64,000 nucleotides of DNA from Acanthococcus lagerstroemiae (Eukaryota; Arthropoda; Insecta; Hemiptera; Eriococcidae), in NCBI GenBank assembly GCA_031841125.1, contig CM063108.1, positions 4,040,183-4,104,182 of the forward strand, read 5' to 3'. How positions within the stretch are numbered: position 1 is the first letter of the stretch; each line of letters begins with the position of its first letter. The position numbers and the translations under genes are program-made. Under the pieces are notes generated by a model. It was not told the DNA's origin and did no database searches. It saw only the letters and a list, made by a program, of their open reading frames with translations. Shown here piece by piece: positions 45,401-57,300 of this stretch.

Positions 45401-47929
45401 CGTACCAATTATAGACATTATTAAATTAAGAAATTCGTGTATATAGTCATTGTTGCCCCTTCAGGTACAATATAGGCAATTTCATATACATCTCTGAAAG
45501 ATAGCAGTATGGTAACATGAAGGTACCAGGGGGTTACGTACATTTTTTTTTTTTTCGTACACCGAATCGTACGCCTCCACCGTTGTGCCAGCTGGCACAA
45601 CTGGTTTTTCTTTCAAGCGCAACGCTGGAATGAAGTGCGATGCACCGCGTCACTTGAAGGATTTTAGCTAGCAAAATTTCCCTTCAGCTTTTCGTTTTCC
45701 TTCCTAGCCGCTTGCCGGTGAGAGAAACGTGCTGGGAAAGGTGAATTAGTTCAAGGGGACAGTGCCTCTCCTTTTCCTTCTTTGATAGTATAAACCTGAT
45801 GTGAGTGCTTTAGTTCTGCATTTTATACGTACTTGTAAAGACGCAGGGAAAATGTTGAGATTGTTTAGCAGTATAAAGAAGGTAAACAAATTTTAAAAAA
45901 AGAAAGAAATGGCTGCTTTTTAAATTATATTTTACCTACACAGGGTGTCTCAGTTTGAATAGACTTCTCTACAAGTAGAGGTTGTACAACTTATTAATAG
46001 TATGCCTAAGTATGAAATATTGAAATCACACATATACTTCGTTTTAAGACACTCCGACACTTGTTCAAAACTCTAAACTCCCTCAGGCATGCACAGTAGT
46101 CAGTTTAGAGATTCTCGATGGACAAAAGTCACTGCGGTGCCCGTCTTTGCTTGTATATTTCTGGACTACATAGCTTAACCTGGCTAATTCCTCTCGTTTC
46201 TCGTCAATCTCGAATCTGTCCAAGTCACATTCAGCCCTCGTCTCGACCCCGTCCTGTCTGACCCTCTTTCCTGTAAAACCTACCTTTTCGTCGCCTTCTA
46301 TTTCCGTCTTTTCTTTCTAATAGTCGCTCGTCAAGTCAGAAATCATTATTAACATTCTTCCAGCTCCCGATGTATTTAAATTCACTAGTTTCCTGTCATT
46401 CCCTCATCGCTCGCATGTCTTTACAATTCGCATACTGTCTATTTTTTTATCCATTCATTCGCTCTTCTCGATACAAACACATTTCAGAGTTTCATTTCTC
46501 AGTCATCCCGATTTCAGTTTTCAATCTGTATTCATTTTTTGTGTCGTTCGATGATCATGTCGGCGTCACTCAATTTGGGGATTCTTATGCCCACTACGCT
46601 TTCCGGAACGCTCCCCGTACATTACAAATCATAAAAATCCCGCATCTCCGTAATTGTATGTGTATTTGCCAAATAATAGAGAATCCACGCCAATTTGTTC
46701 CTTGCAAACTCCTTTTGTCGGATGCACACTCAGTTCCCTCTTGTCTATTTCTTTCGTTGATAATTGGACGTCCACGGTTTGGGGAATAACTTGAAAGAGT
46801 GTTATGTACCCTGTTCCATTGCTGGCCAAGCAATCATGCGAATTGATTTTAGCATTTTGTATGCTTTTACTACTGGGTATAATTGAGCAAACTGTTAACA
46901 AAAAACCTAACGCTCCCCCGACACGAATTTAGTGGTTTACATTTTTTACAATCTGCAACCAGTCCGTATAATTTAGCTCTTCATTTTTTATTAGGGTACG
47001 AAAGCATGTAAAATGTTATATACGTGGTATTTTTGGGTAGTTGACTGACTGATTAATCGATTGACCTGACTGACTGACTGACTGATTTTTTTCTTAATTT
47101 AAAAGTCTGAATAAGTCAATTCTTTTGTATGCATACTTTCCTAATTGGTTTCATAATACATAATGCTAAAAAATGGCGAAATATAGATCAGAATCTCCTG
47201 TAATTTCAGTTTTCTAATTTCAACTTTCTATAGAACGGGAGAAGCTATGGGGTGCTCCTTGAGATAAATCATTAATTCACGCATTTCTTGAAGTGTTTAC
47301 CACTCGCAATATAGAAATGTTCAATAAGATCTGCAATATACTAGTTCACTTGACTTTTAAAAGTGTATCGAAAATTGATCATTTTTTGAGGAAAAAATAA
47401 GACTAAACGTGGCAATAATTTGTTCAGTGGTTTAAGATAATTTTGAGCTGATTTTTACAATCTCAGCAGAAGCTCAACAATCGGTACAAATATTAGGCTT
47501 CTGTCAGGGGCGTGCTGTGGCGTTGAAAGGCTTTTTTTTTAATGCTTGAATTAGGAAAACATTGACCTCAGAATGGGCGAACAAAGCAACTGAAAGCATT
47601 TTTAACCTTTCTTCACCAAAAAAGAGGTCGCAAACTGTTCCCTAAGATGGGTGTCTCAAATAATGATGAAAGTAAAATAGTGCAAGACGGTAATATTTTT
47701 CTTTTCTCAGTCAATGGAAAACGCTGGTGGATGATGAACTAATTAAGATTTGATTTACGACAATTTTTTTTTATTGGTTGGTTAAAATAATGAAAGTTGT
47801 TAAACCTTGATTACGAACCACTCTGTGAGTTTGATATGCGGAGTTAAAATTTTTGGGCTATTTTTCTCGGATCCAAGTCCATTTTTAATCAGATTTGAGA
47901 AAATATTATCCGTCAGTTAAAGTAAGAGT

Positions 47930-48430
47930 CATTAGAACTTCAGACTTGTTTGAGACGTTGAAATTTTTCTCAACCTGTTCAAGATATTTATTTTTTCTTT
48001 TGGACCTGTTTAAGACACTATAAAATACTAGATTAAGACTCGCCTAGAGGCTTTCAGAGATCTATTAAAAATTGTTTACGACTTCCAGACCTGTTTATGA
48101 TTCTTCAAGACTTTTCCCACTATATTCAAGATTCTTTTGTTTTCTTCTGGACCTGTTTAAAACATCCTAAAAGACAGGTTGAAAACTCGCGTAGGCTCTT
48201 GAAGATTTATTAAGAAATCTTCATGACTTCCAGATTTGTGTACAATTTTCATGCCCTTCCAGATCTTTAAAATTCTGTAATGCGCGTGCGACCTGTTTAA
48301 GACTTTTGATAATAGTTTAAGACTTGCTGAAGTTTTGTAATACATTCGTTTAAGATATGCTGAGATTCTTTGAAACTCTTAAGATAATTATTTTCAAGGT
48401 TTTTTCAGACCTGCGTAAGACTTTTTGCAA
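47930..48430. repeat. Degenerate AAGACT-type tandem repeat, locus 3
   Basis: Recurring GACCTGTTTAAGAC, AAGACTCGC, AAGACTT and CTTCCAGA words. The series continues weakly to about 48740. Confidence 0.55.
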
Positions 48431-49141
48431 TTCGATGGGTCCGGCACCGGAATTCTTTTGCGGGTGGGGGGAGGAGGACGGGAGAATGGATTTTACTACG
48501 TTGGTCCTAAAAAGGATTGAAAAACACTAATTTGCGAATATAGCAAGTGAAAGGTTTCAATTCTTAGAAAGATGAGAAATTATATTATTGATGGTCTTGG
48601 GCGAGGGAGCGGGTCTTATCTCCAAGGTCCTTTCTTGAATCCGCTGCTGTGTAACACTTCAAAACCATTCCAGTTGCGTTAAGATTCTTTGACAGTACTC
48701 CTAATTTAAGACTTTGGAAGACTGCTCCAGACTTGTTTCTAAATAGACCAGTGCTGGATTTAGAGTTTTACTTCGTTTTTACTTTCCTTCTTTCTTTGGT
48801 TTTCCTTGCCCCTCCTTCTATCCGTTCCGTCCATTATCTTTCTTTCCGTTTTCCCTCTCTTTTTTGAAATGCCGATTTCCATTTACTGACTTCTCTAGGG
48901 TATTTGCCCCCCTTTCCTTTATTTTCCACTTGTAATTCGAACGCTTTTTATTCGCAAACTGCGCAGAAAATAAAAAATAAAAAAAGAAGATACATAGCCC
49001 GATACCAAAAAATAAACTCGTAGTCAGTATTCTAGTGTAATGCGTTGGAAACGTGACTTCTCATCTCTCAAGATTAATTACCGTTGCTTCAAGATTAGAT
49101 TAGCATTACGAGTATGTGCAAAGTGGACTCGTATTTTTAAC

Positions 49142-49337
49142 CTGGCAAACGTGTTAATATGCCGCAGCCGGTTCTGGACTTTCCTGTGCGTCATCGGACG
49201 CGAAGTAAGTTCTAAATTGGACAGCTTGGAATCGGAATTCACTATAGCTGACGAGTCATAACAAGTACTCGTAGTTTCGCTATAGGAAATGTTGAATAAA
49301 TTCGAGTGCACGTTTGAAACTTCGACAATTACTGATG
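49142..49337 (-). CDS. Possible exon of an unrecognised gene
   Basis: Acceptor TTTCGTATCTGTAG and donor GCCAG/GTTAAA. The frame reads SVIVEVSNVHSNLFNISYSE, a Ser/Thr-rich stretch, then MTHRKVQNRLRHINTFA. Codon make-up looks like protein, but neither neighbour is phase-compatible with certainty. It could belong to the gene ending at 43995. Confidence 0.25.
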
Positions 49338-50106
49338 CTACAGATACGAAATGCGTATCTAGGTAATGCAGAAAAGTAATATATACGATTCATTACGTTT
49401 AATGTTCGATGTTCTACTAGAGTGATAGTTGAGTCTTCAGTAGGTGTAAAATGCTCTGTGACCATTTCGGGTGCTTGTAACCGGTTTGAGATTCTGTCAG
49501 AGCAGGAGCAAATAAGTATTTACTGGTTCTAAATGGGATAAAAACAAAAACATGGTTTTGTGTTGAAACATAATTTTTTTAATCTTTTTACTGCTCCTTA
49601 TATTAGTAGTGGCGACTAGAATTTCATTTTTAACGCGATGAACGAGCTAAGTACGAGTATCTAACTTAATTAGCCGGTAAATGAGCCATAGCGGAGCGAT
49701 CGAGGTAACATAACTTTAAGTTTTTCACAGTTAGGCTATTGACGGTATACTTAAGGCGATATAGGTAACAATATACAGGCTACTTACTTCAGGTCTCCAG
49801 AATGACACTACCGATTTTCTTTCAGAATTGACGAAATTCGTAGACCTCGCCGTCTACGCCTTGTGTACTTCCTCGAAGTGTTGTCGATAACAAGCCAGCA
49901 CCACGTAGAATTCAAGAATGCAGCAAGATGCTGTCGGTTACATAGTCCATACGCTCTCTCTCTCCATTATTTTCCGCGATAGTATCACACTGAATCGAAC
50001 TTCACTTTGACGAATGAGTGCCATACAGCGAGCTGATCGTGGAAAATATACAGGTTGTACAGATGAATTGAAGCGAAAATTGCGGTTCTTGAAAATAAGT
50101 TACAAG

Positions 50107-50502
50107 TCTGGAGTAACCATTCCGATCAAAAATCGGCCATCGATCATTTTCAATTAATCGCTATGCAGAAATAGATTTTTTGGTCGGATTATGACTTTTT
50201 GGTCATTTCTGATCGATCTTTCAAATACCTCATAATCGGTTTTCGATTTTTAATCGATCATTTTCAATTAATCGGCATTTAAAAATCGATTTTGGATCAC
50301 ATCATGAATTTTTTATTATTTTTTCAAACGTTTCCCTATTTTTAGTAAATTAATTAATCAAAAGATCGGTGATCAAATGATCGAAAAATGGATGATCGAT
50401 CAATCAAAAAATCGATTTATTTCCCCCCGATTTTTTGAAATGATCGATTTCCGACTTACATAGATCATGAAATTTTGAATGATCGGAATGGTTATCTGGA
50501 GT
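50107..50502. mobile_element. hAT-type MITE rich in GATCGAT motifs
   Basis: The element spans 50115-50494. Its ends are AACCATTCCGATCA and TGATCGGAATGGTT. The direct repeat TCTGGAGT lies at 50107-50114 and 50495-50502. The interior repeats AATCGATC-like words on both strands. Confidence 0.82.
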
Positions 50503-50992
50503 GGTCCGATTCAGTAGCATTGGAATGGGTGAGGTGTTACAAAATATAGTTTATACTACCCTCCCTCTCTCCCTTCCACGCGCGCAACACACACAGAGCA
50601 CGAAAGCGTCATACTTTTTTTCTTCCCTCTGACCAAAACATTTTTAATAACGAACCCCTTTTTGTTCCTTTTTTTGCATTTCAACCTGAATTGTAATACA
50701 TTTCTGACAGCGGAAACCTTTTTTCTTCTGTTTTGCTTATCGACTCAAATTTTTGCGCCCCCCCTTCCCACCCGCCGTAAAATCTTCCGATACTAGTCGA
50801 ATTATGTACGAAGTTCTTCACATTATTATAAATTCTTGATAAATATGCACTAGCCTAAAATAGAATTAAAATATTGTTTCTGTTTTTTTAGATGCCACTG
50901 GTCATCATTTCTATCCTCATTTATCCACTGCAAAGTTGAAAAGAAAATCCAATTCCCGTATAGTCTATGGACTTACTATCACATCAACTGTA

Positions 50993-51685
50993 GTCTGTCC
51001 CAGCGTTGCCAGTTGAAAATCTCAAAAATCCACCGCCAGCTTGTTAAAAAAAATCCACCCGGAGCATAAGAATCCACCATTGAAGAAATTATACTATTTT
51101 CTTCTACATTATCAAAATACAAAGTATTCAGCACCTTTAATTAATGTTGCAACTGAATCCGCATTGATAATTTAGTATATTTGTTCATTTTTCTTTCTTA
51201 TCAGTATTGTTTCGTAAATTTTTCTTTCAACACTGTGTGTAATCTAATAAAGAGCAGAAATGGACGCTATTCAGCATAAGGGAACCAACCAACATTTGTA
51301 AACAAAATTAGTAATTAGTATCATTGGAAAGAGCGTAAAAAGTAGAATTTTTCAGGCTCCCGATTCAAAAATGTGTACTTACGTTGAGGCAAACCACACG
51401 GTTTTCCGTTTTCAATGTAAACAAATCTGCTGTGATACGGGATTTCGACTTGTGTACACTTGAGAATCTCCTGGGAAAAGATCCTAAAACACGTGAGCTT
51501 TAGGTGGACATTTTTGGATGGAAATAGGTCAAAATCCCATATCACGGCAGAAATTCTTTAGTGATGTTAATTCTATAGGTGCGGTGGTATAAGTAGAGTT
51601 AGAATCCACCGGGAGGGTCAAAAATCCACCCTAAAATCCACCCCAGGGTGGATTTTTCCACCCACTTAGCAACACTAGTCTGTCC
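50993..51685. mobile_element. hAT-type MITE of 677 bp
   Basis: The element spans 51001-51677. The left end is CAGCGTTGCCA and the right end is the complement of TAGTGTTGCTA, with AAAATCCACC-like sub-terminal repeats. The direct repeat GTCTGTCC lies at 50993-51000 and 51678-51685. An internal inverted repeat pairs sequences near 51430 and 51533. Confidence 0.82.
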
Positions 51686-51924
51686 CAAAATAATAAATGT
51701 TAAACATCCAGATCGAGTGTGTGGTGTGTCACAGAGAGACGGGGAATGAGTGTTACTATAATGATATTTCGAAGGTGGAATGAGTATAGAGGCTCAAAAT
51801 ACCTGGTAAAGCTGAAAATTTCATTTTTCATAAAATTGCATACCTAATTATTTGGTAATATTGAAGCATATCTCTTTACTCAAAAAGTCATAATTCGATT
51901 TTAAGAATGTCTCATTAAGAAAAT

Positions 51925-52164
51925 TCAGCAGATTTTTTGTGAAGTTACTATGACACCCATGTGACAGTAATACTTCCTCAACTTTTTTTTGTGCAAATCA
52001 TGTGCAAATATTCCCATACTATTAAGTAGGTGTTTCTGAAAGGCATCGATGGCTTGTCGACTATCATGATCATCCGAAAACACTCGGCTCTTTATAAAAA
52101 AACTCGTTACAAATACCGCAGATGTGCTGAATGTGGCCTTCAGGAGCTTATTTCCAAATTCCAA
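51925..52164 (-). CDS. Possible exon of an unrecognised gene
   Basis: After the acceptor ATTCTCACAG a frame of 79 residues runs to a TGA. It contains VFSDDHDSRQAIDAFQKHLL and GIFAHDLHKKKLRKYYCHMG. The composition is protein-like. No downstream partner was established and I do not recognise the family. Confidence 0.25.
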   Translation of the reverse strand: MEFGNKLLKATFSTSAVFVTSFFIKSRVFSDDHDSRQAIDAFQKHLLNSMGIFAHDLHKKKLRKYYCHMGVIVTSQKIC

Positions 52165-54292
52165 CTGTGAGAATTAAGAATTTACAGTAAATCATCTGGC
52201 TTCACGATTTCTATTTTATTCTCTGTTTTTCGCGAGTCTGGTAGATTTAAAAAATATCAATGTTACCAACTTTCAAACACTTGAAAATTGAATGAATAAT
52301 TCGAAAAATGGAGTGATTCCCTAATTCAACCACTTGCAGCCCTAATATAGACGCCCGAGTTTTCATTGTACATTTGCCTGATTTTTTTAAAATCATATCA
52401 TGAACAATACAATTTTCTGTGAGAAAGTATCTAGTTGTTATAATGGAACAAATGAAGTAAATTAAAAGAAAAAATAGTTATTAGAGATGGCCAGAAATTC
52501 CTTTGTGAGAAGCCGAATGTAGCCACTATTGTGGTGACATTTGGAACAGCAGTAAATTATATTTCCTAACATGATACGATTTTAAATAGCGCATATGATA
52601 ATTTTTAAAGCCAAATTTGCTTATAGAACTAAATCAACTTTCCATCGAAAATTATAAAATCCATCATCAGTATGCTATTTGTAATTATTCAACTAAATTC
52701 CTACATTAAATCGGGAAGAAAAGTAAATTTCTAGAATAATCGCGTTTGATACTTTTTCTTCTAAAATTTTCATACTAGTTGAGAATATATTTTTTTTATT
52801 AAGAATTAAAACAAAAATAGTGTAGCAATTTATATATTTTTCATTGATTATTCCCTTCTGTTCCTTAATTTTTACGCCGTATTAATTTTGGAAGTCCTCT
52901 CTATTTCTGTAGTACATATTTCTACTTTTTCCAGGTTAAACCGGAAGACCATAGTCTTCATGCTTACCTACCTGGATGTACTATACTTGACAACTGGCTT
53001 TAGTTAGAAGGCCTTTAGTGGGAAAACTTCGGTAACTTTTATTTTTTCAGAGACATTTTTGCCTGTTTTTACAACTCAAATGAGTATAAGTTCTCAAACA
53101 TTTCTTTCTACTGTCCTTTTCCTTTCAGTACGCTCCCTGGCCGTGCCTCTCGAGAAAAATTCAGAGTGTAAATACTTTGATCTTTTCCGGTACAGCGAGG
53201 CAAAAATCGCATTAGGAGAGGGAGCTCACGAATTTTCCAACTGAAGGTTCTTAAAGTTTGCGAGCCGAGCGAGGGGAAAACATTTGAATTTTTTTAATGA
53301 TTTGCATTACAAACAGTCGAAAATGAGATTACTTGCGCATTTTGGGTAGGATTTTCTCAATTCAAACGTTATTTTAAGTTTTCCCGTCTATCCGATTTGA
53401 TAGAGTAGAAGACTACGCCTCAGTGAATCTCCGGACTCCATACGTAGATGCCTTCTGACGAGTGCCGAAATGAAACTTTTTGTAAGGTATTCTGGTAATT
53501 CGATAGTTTGTTCATCCAATGAGTAAACAGGGTTAGCAGTTGGTAAATTGACCGAACCTTGATTCCGTTTTTCGGAAGGCGTTAGTTTACCAAAAATCAA
53601 AAGCTGGGACTTTCGCGATAATACTGTTTTGTGAATTTTGGCTTATCAAGCCGGTTGAAACAGAAGTTTTGCAGATTGAGTCGGATAATTTATGGTTCTA
53701 TTCCAGTCCGTCCACCGCTGCACTGTCAGCGTCCATGCGAAATAAAGAAAAAACTTGGATGCTTAATTTTTGTTTCATTGACTTTTATGGCACACTTGAA
53801 GAAGTTACAAAATCAACTTATAAAACATTTCACACAATTCAACTTTTCCTACACCTGGTATTTCAACATGGTTGCAAATATTCGTGTCCATATATGCAAG
53901 CTTAGGAAGCTAAGGTGATCCGCTGTGAAGTCTGTACTGAAAAGTTTTCAGACACGGGGTGGATATAGTAGAATTTTTTTTTGCTGCGTATAATTTCATA
54001 AACATCGATTTCCAATGACGTATAATGTTTTTTAATTATGAATGCGGTTCAAGCTGAGTGAGACCAAAAACCAAGCAATAGAATAACTTCGACGACCTCG
54101 AAGGTCGAAACATGTACTTGTTAGTTTATATCATACTTTTGCTTAATTTCAAAGGGCAGAATCGACTTCAGATCTTTGAATCGACGTTCATCCACTGAAC
54201 CACCGAATTAACGCAACCGTACACGATGACATTTGCAGCTTACTGATAGCACCAGGTGTCAAAACGGGTAACGATGAATTTGGAAAATCAGT
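52165..54292. other. Spacer between uncertain exons and the protease gene
   Basis: Contains open stretches on both strands near 53.4-53.9 kb. None has a complete set of signals and no family is recognisable. Confidence 0.3.
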
Positions 54293-54298
54293 TTTATT
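54293..54298 (-). promoter_or_regulatory. Polyadenylation signal of the protease gene
   Basis: AATAAA on the minus strand, about 40 nt past the stop codon at 54339-54341. Confidence 0.6.
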
Positions 54299-54338
54299 CA
54301 TCAAATTTTGTCAAATAAGGCAGCCTTAACCTATACTC

Positions 54339-57300
54339 TTACACTTTGGATGTCATCGCGTAAATTTCGTACAGCCACTCGACGTACTTCGATATGTCTG
54401 TAAATTTACTTATCGATGTGCTGCTGTCGTAGCTCTGGCCAACCATGATACCTCGCAAGTACAGAGCTCTATCACTCGGGTTTACAAATATTAAGCCTCC
54501 TCCGCTGTCCGTTTTACGAAGTCCAGCGCCTGTAACAAATTTGTAGCATAGTTGTTGGATTTAGCTCCATTGTTATCCGGTGTCATTTTCTGAACTTATA
54601 ACTTTTGTCTTGCAACGACTAAAAGTATAAAATGGATAAATTCGTTCCTCACCGTGATCTAATCCAGCGCAAAATGTATCGAATTCCGTACTTTTGATCT
54701 TTCGTCTGCATTCATTGAGGCCGATGAACTTCAATTTAGCGGCTCTCAACGTTTCACTCGGCTTTCCTGAATCTTCTAAGCCCCAAGAAACGAACTACGA
54801 AAGAATTAAACACAACGGAGTAACGTTAATGCTACATATATTTATTCGTGGGTCGTTTGTAATGACCGATGTGACGTAATTTTGGGTTTTGTTTAATCTG
54901 CAAGTTGTCCGATTAGCTACCAGACTAGGGGCGCAACCAGAGTTCCTTTTGGTGAGGGCTAGAATTTAGGAAAAAAAAATCTTTTGCAGGGGCGAAAGCT
55001 GCGCTCTTGTACCAGACGCAACTTTTCTTAGATATATTCAACTATAAAATGAGATACCTACCTACTATAAATCACAGGAACAAGGGTCGAGAGAAAATCT
55101 AAGTTCGAAGTTGGGGGGGGGGGTGAACAAATAAAAGTGGAGAATTTCCGATTTTTCTTGGGTCCTCTTCGGAAATTACAATTTTCCTCTCGAAAATCAA
55201 AAGAGAAAAAAAAATCAGATATGAAATATCTCAAGTCCGAAAAAAGTCCGGGTTCGGGGGAATCCCTCCTATTCCTCCTCCCGTTTGTTAGGTCTCATAG
55301 GGTCATGAATGAGACAGTAGCGGTGCTATAAAAGGGGTTTGGGAGACTCGAGCTCCTTGAGATTTTCTAAAGCTTCCTGAGGATTTTATTTTCTCCAGAA
55401 ATTCCTCTATCTTCGAGAAAAGAGAGTTCGTGATTCACTTATCTCAATATAAAATGCTATGAGATTTTGGAGCTCAGGTTTTCTCAATGATTTCACTCTG
55501 TATTCGTCTCTGAACTGAGATGATTCGCGTTGATTTAATGTTAAATTTATCTCCATAGCGGTGTATATATTTTACGAATACAAAAATAAATCCGTGGCAG
55601 GATGTCTCTTAACAGTTCGTATATTTCCAAAAGATCTGAACCCTTTTATGAATCAATAAGCTACCAGTGGCCGAACTCCGAGGCCGGTGGAATTGATTCC
55701 TGCTTAATTTTCCTGCAGAGCAGTACATAGAACATGGCTGGTCATGTCATCTTGAAATGTGAGAAACGTGTGTGTGTTGGCCAAAGGAAAGTCACCCAAC
55801 TTCCATGTTCTAAGTGGTGTATCAGGTATCACTGTTTACCATCCTGCTACAGAACTAGAATTATGATGGTTATTTACCCTGCCGGCCGAATTTTCCCCTG
55901 GATTGAAAATACGGGTACTCCTCCAATCCAAACAAGCAGGATTGATCTGACGATGGAACTGAATCTTTTCATGGGTGATTAAAACCGCAATGTCTGCAGC
56001 AAAATATCCTAGAGGATAGATCCCTCTATCGGCGAAGCGAATCTCTTTCACCTAATTCGGAACAAAATTTCAATATTTATTTTAAAATAGCCGCTTTTTA
56101 ACAGTCATCGTTTATCTCAATTCACGTGTCAACGAGTGGCGTGAATGGCGGGTGGAGGAGGGTATAAAAGTATATCCTCCTTAAAACCAAGGGGGAGAGT
56201 AAAATAAATTACAAAGCTTGTCAACTAACACTTCAGAACACGGGTTTTTTGTCAACATTTGAACAAAATTTTGTAGAACCCCACCAGTATTTTTCATGCA
56301 AAATTCTTACCTCCCCCCCCCCCCCCATTAGAGAACTTTCTATTCACGCTACTAGTATCAATCGTGTCTTTTCAGACGCTGGGGAACGAAAATGCATTTT
56401 GAGGATGTGTGCTAGAACAGATTTTCACGGAAACGGGCTGGGTCGAAAAGGGAATTAAAATCGATGGAGAATATTATTTTGTGTAATGATTTGCCGACTC
56501 GATCGGAGAGGTGGTGCAGCTTGGCCAGGAATTAGCAATAATAAGTAAAAAAGCAAGATTGAAAATAAATTATAATAAAACAAAAATACTATCAAATGGG
56601 AAGAAAGAAAAAATATTTGTAGAGGGAAATGAAATAGAATGGGTAGAAGAAATTGAATATTTAGGACAATTAATATCATTTGAAAATAGAAGGGGGAAAG
56701 AAATAAGTAAAAGAATTCAACAAGGATGGAAAGGTTACTGGAGTTCACAATCAATTTATAAAAGTAAAAAAGTAAACTTGAAAATGAAAACTAAGGCGTA
56801 GGACAGCTGCACCCAACCAGTATTGACTTATGGCGCCCAGACTTGGGCATTAACTAAAAAAGGGACGCAGACATTACAAACCACACAAAGGGCGATAGAA
56901 AGGAGCATTGTAGGCATAAAAAGAAGGGACAAAATTAAAAACGAAATCATAAGGAAGAGAACGGGGATGGTGGATTTGAGAAGTAAAACCAAAAAACTGA
57001 AATGGAGTAGTGCTAGCCACATGGCGCGACGAAATTTGCGTAGGTGGAGCAACAAGGTGGAAGTCTAGATGCCATACAAGGCAAAAAGATCAAGGGGAAG
57101 GCCGTTAACAAGATGAAGGAAAGAGATTGAGGAATTCGTAGGCCTTATATGGCGAAGAGTAGCCGCAGGCCTTTGCCCGAAGAGGGATCTAAACAAAGAA
57201 GAAGGGGAACTGTTTCCCCCGTTTACAAATACATAGTAATATTTTTAAGTATACTATACTTATTTATAAACAAAGAAAAAAAAAAAAAAAAAAGGCTGCC

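Larger units (their letters stand above)
45401..50106. other. Mostly non-coding stretch
   Basis: Contains a CTGA microsatellite near 47045-47090 and the third AAGACT locus. One possible minus-strand exon is listed separately. Nothing else is supported. Confidence 0.35.

Noticed and set aside
46370..46901. Overlapping open frames on both strands near 46.4-46.9 kb
   Set aside because: No recognisable family and no splice evidence; the opposite strand is equally open.
49397..49493. Exon-like segment with a very good acceptor
   Set aside because: Its end phase does not join to the next candidate exon at 49337, and the intervening intron would be only 59 bp.
51383..51470. Exon joining to the C-terminal-domain exon at 44287
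   Set aside because: Phases match, but the segment lies wholly inside a hAT-type MITE with an internal inverted repeat, so it was not annotated as a coding exon.
53454..53603. Minus-strand exon-like frame (SLDEQTIELPEYLTKSFISA)
   Set aside because: Protein-like composition, but the phase does not join the candidate at 52164 and no family is recognised.
53669..53905. 78-residue plus-strand frame after a TTTTGCAG acceptor
   Set aside because: A second plus-strand frame is open over the same stretch and no donor, partner or family was found.
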